23,441 bases of DNA from Candidatus Aenigmatarchaeota archaeon. GTDB lineage: Archaea; Aenigmatarchaeota; Aenigmatarchaeia; QMZP01; QMZT01. The position numbers and the translations under genes were made by a program. Positions 22,383 through 23,441 of the stretch are shown here, piece by piece (within the stretch, counting starts at the first letter, position 1; each line of letters starts with the position of its first letter). Under the pieces are notes generated by a model, which was given only the letters and a program-made list of their open reading frames with translations, had not been told where the DNA came from and did not search any database. The stretch covers positions 1 through 23,441 of the forward strand of contig JAGMCY010000171.1 of the NCBI GenBank assembly GCA_023128965.1. Reading direction: 5' to 3'.

Positions 22383-22420
22383 TTTTATATAATCTCGATT
22401 CCATATTATTTCTTGTGGGG
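22383..22420 (+). promoter_or_regulatory. TATA box and ribosome binding site pointing to the ATG at 22429
   Basis: TTTTATATAA (22383-22392) followed by TGTGGGG (22414-22420), eight bases before ATG 22429. These signals fit the short frame starting there better than the DUF2391 frame that is open downstream. Confidence 0.5.
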
Positions 22421-22428
22421 TTTGAGAA

Positions 22429-22533
22429 ATGAGCGACATCGGAGAACCAGAACCGCCAAATCTTGGTGGTGAATGTGGTCATAAAAAGGATAAGAGAGAA
22501 CGGAAGAGGGAAGATAATTTCTTTAGCCCGTAG
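22429..22533 (+). other. Probable true N-terminus of the DUF2391 gene, in a different frame
   Basis: A 34-codon frame starting MSDIGEPEPPNLGG and ending in TAG at 22531-22533. It has the promoter and ribosome binding site, and its hydrophilic, charged product looks like the N-terminal tail of a membrane protein. Removing the single T at 22531 would join it in frame to RIKPEKFGLDDVAQQ, the start of the DUF2391 domain. So either a one-base insertion or sequencing error, or a separate leader peptide. Confidence 0.4.
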
Positions 22534-22960
22534 GATAAAGCCTGAGAAGTTTGGACTGGATGATGTCGCCCAGCAAATATTCGGAGCCGTTCTTTTTGCA
22601 ACCCCCCTCTCCGTAACGGAAGAGGTCTGGACTTTAGCGAAGGAATTGGATCCCATCCGACTCGTTATGTTCGTTATACTTTCGATAGCTGTCGTTGCGA
22701 TGATAATATACTACACGAAATTCCAGAAAGTCGCGAAAGAGGCGATAGGCGGGGAATTCGATACGTACATAGTGGGTAAAACCTACATACCGAAAAGGCT
22801 CGTTTCTCTTTTCGTCGTATCATACAGCATGACGTGGTTCGTACTCTGGCTTTTTGGAGTCACAAATCATGTTGCCGACCCCGCATGGTCATTTAAGATT
22901 TTCATATTCGTCTCATTCTTCTCCTCTATAGGCGCTGCAACAGCGGACATACTGAGGTAA
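22463..22960 (+). CDS. DUF2391 integral membrane protein (5' end uncertain)
   Basis: The open frame gives 165 residues. The family domain starts RIKPEKFGLDDVAQQIFGAVLFATPLSVTEEVW and continues through four hydrophobic helices, at about residues 33-53, 66-86, 110-132 and 142-163. The first 25 residues (MVVNVVIKRIRENGRGKI) begin with TTG/GTG codons and do not look like the family; GGTGGTGA before GTG 22475 is the only support. The better-signalled ATG at 22429 is in another frame (see the separate entry), so the gene may be frameshifted. DUF2391 has no established function. Confidence 0.75.
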   Translation: MVVNVVIKRIRENGRGKIISLARRIKPEKFGLDDVAQQIFGAVLFATPLSVTEEVWTLAKELDPIRLVMFVILSIAVVAMIIYYTKFQKVAKEAIGGEFDTYIVGKTYIPKRLVSLFVVSYSMTWFVLWLFGVTNHVADPAWSFKIFIFVSFFSSIGAATADILR

Positions 22961-22963
22961 AGA

Positions 22964-22973
22964 TTTAAATAAA
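22964..22973 (+). promoter_or_regulatory. TATA box of the zinc-ribbon gene
   Basis: TTTAAATAAA is centred about 25 nt before the ATG at 22993, giving leaderless geometry. It begins 4 bp after the DUF2391 stop. Confidence 0.5.
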
Positions 22974-22992
22974 AGTGTTCAAGATTGATAAC

Positions 22993-23441
22993 ATGAGATG
23001 TCCAAGGTGCGGGTCGGGTGTGAACGAAGGGTGGAGTTTTTGCCCTAAATGCGGATCTAGGCTGGAGAGAAATCTTTTCGGAGATGTATTCGAAAGGATG
23101 GGACAAGAAATGAAGAACGAATTGAAGAGTATGGACAGGGCGTTTGAAAGGAACTTTGAAGTTCTTGATCTCTCACCATTCTTCAGAAGACCAATCAGGA
23201 GTAGTGGTTTCTCCATAAAAATAACAAGGAGTGGAAGCGAGAAGCCAAAGGTCTCGGTCAAAACATTCGGGGATGTTGACAGGAAAGAATTGGAAAGTGA
23301 AACAGGGAAACTCGGATTCGAGAAAGCCCCTAAAATGGAAAAGGGAGGGAAGGTATGCCTTGAAAGAACGAGAACAATAGAAGAGCCAGAGACATGCGTT
23401 AGAAGAATTGGTGATAAGATCGTGGTTGAGGTTAAACTCCC
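22993..23441 (+). CDS. Zinc-ribbon protein with possible Hsp20-like domain, 3' truncated by the window
   Basis: 149 codons are visible before the window ends. The N-terminus MRCPRCGSGVNEGWSFCPKCG is a double-CxxC zinc ribbon (C3, C6, C17, C20). A charged helical stretch (FERMGQEMKNELKSMDRAF) follows, then a basic linker. The last visible residues TIEEPETCVRRIGDKIVVEVKLP look like the beginning of an alpha-crystallin/Hsp20 (CS-type) fold, where a strand pattern EPxxxxxxxGDxxVVExxLP is usual. This would be a small chaperone-like protein; the domain call is tentative because the gene is cut. Confidence 0.75.
   Translation, partial: MRCPRCGSGVNEGWSFCPKCGSRLERNLFGDVFERMGQEMKNELKSMDRAFERNFEVLDLSPFFRRPIRSSGFSIKITRSGSEKPKVSVKTFGDVDRKELESETGKLGFEKAPKMEKGGKVCLERTRTIEEPETCVRRIGDKIVVEVKL

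Noticed and set aside
1..23441. CRISPR arrays, rRNA and tRNA genes
   Set aside because: No regularly spaced repeats were seen; the only exact repeat noticed is the 51-bp pair. No rRNA-like block or tRNA cloverleaf was recognised on either strand by eye.

Overview
The window looks like chromosomal DNA of an uncultivated archaeon, probably a small-genome (DPANN-type) lineage; the phylum cannot be fixed from sequence reading alone. The evidence is an archaeal gene set (geranylgeranyl reductase for ether lipids, e-MtaB tRNA methylthiotransferase, split ADP-forming acyl-CoA synthetase, class III signal peptide pilin-like proteins, short XPF nuclease) and archaeal gene starts. Many first genes have a TATA box centred about 26-27 nt before the start codon, as expected for leaderless mRNAs. 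Genes inside operons more often use GGTG/GAGG-type ribosome binding sites.

Layout. 1-3302: the 3' part of glmS, a small membrane protein, and convergent e-MtaB. 3303-5678: an AT-rich accessory insert holding a hairpin-forming intergenic stretch, an unrecognised 397-residue protein, and an unusually short Y-family (UmuC-like) DNA polymerase that ends in a bacterial-type clamp-binding peptide. 5679-8886: five minus-strand genes for single-anchor extracytoplasmic proteins, three with pilin-like leader segments, probably a surface appendage or secretion module. 8983-9660: stand-alone XPF/Mus81-type nuclease. 9661-12863: pyrG (CTP synthase) and a DUF1846 protein; the two genes share an exact 51-bp copy of promoter plus first codons. 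12875-14629: an operon of acdB (ADP-forming acyl-CoA synthetase beta), a DUF457-type membrane protein and two small proteins. 14666-15925: a TnpB gene sitting in the space between divergent acdB and acdA. 16022-19884: acdA, argF, a two-gene HypC-like unit and an EamA transporter. 19885-21117: PLP-binding YggS protein and NYN-domain protein on the minus strand. 21179-23441: geranylgeranyl reductase, a DUF2391 membrane protein whose 5' end looks frameshifted, and the start of a zinc-ribbon protein cut by the window edge.

Functionally most of the window is housekeeping: amino sugar, pyrimidine, arginine or carbamoyl phosphate and lipid metabolism, tRNA modification and substrate-level ATP formation (AcdA + AcdB, encoded apart but facing each other). 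The parts most worth a second look are the mini Y-polymerase with its orphan neighbour, the HypC-like pair with no hydrogenase nearby, the TnpB inserted between the acd genes, the duplicated pyrG/DUF1846 promoter, and the pilin-like cluster. No rRNA, tRNA or CRISPR array was seen. No gene-free stretch exceeds 300 bases; the longest are 3303-3504 and 4699-4877, both described below.
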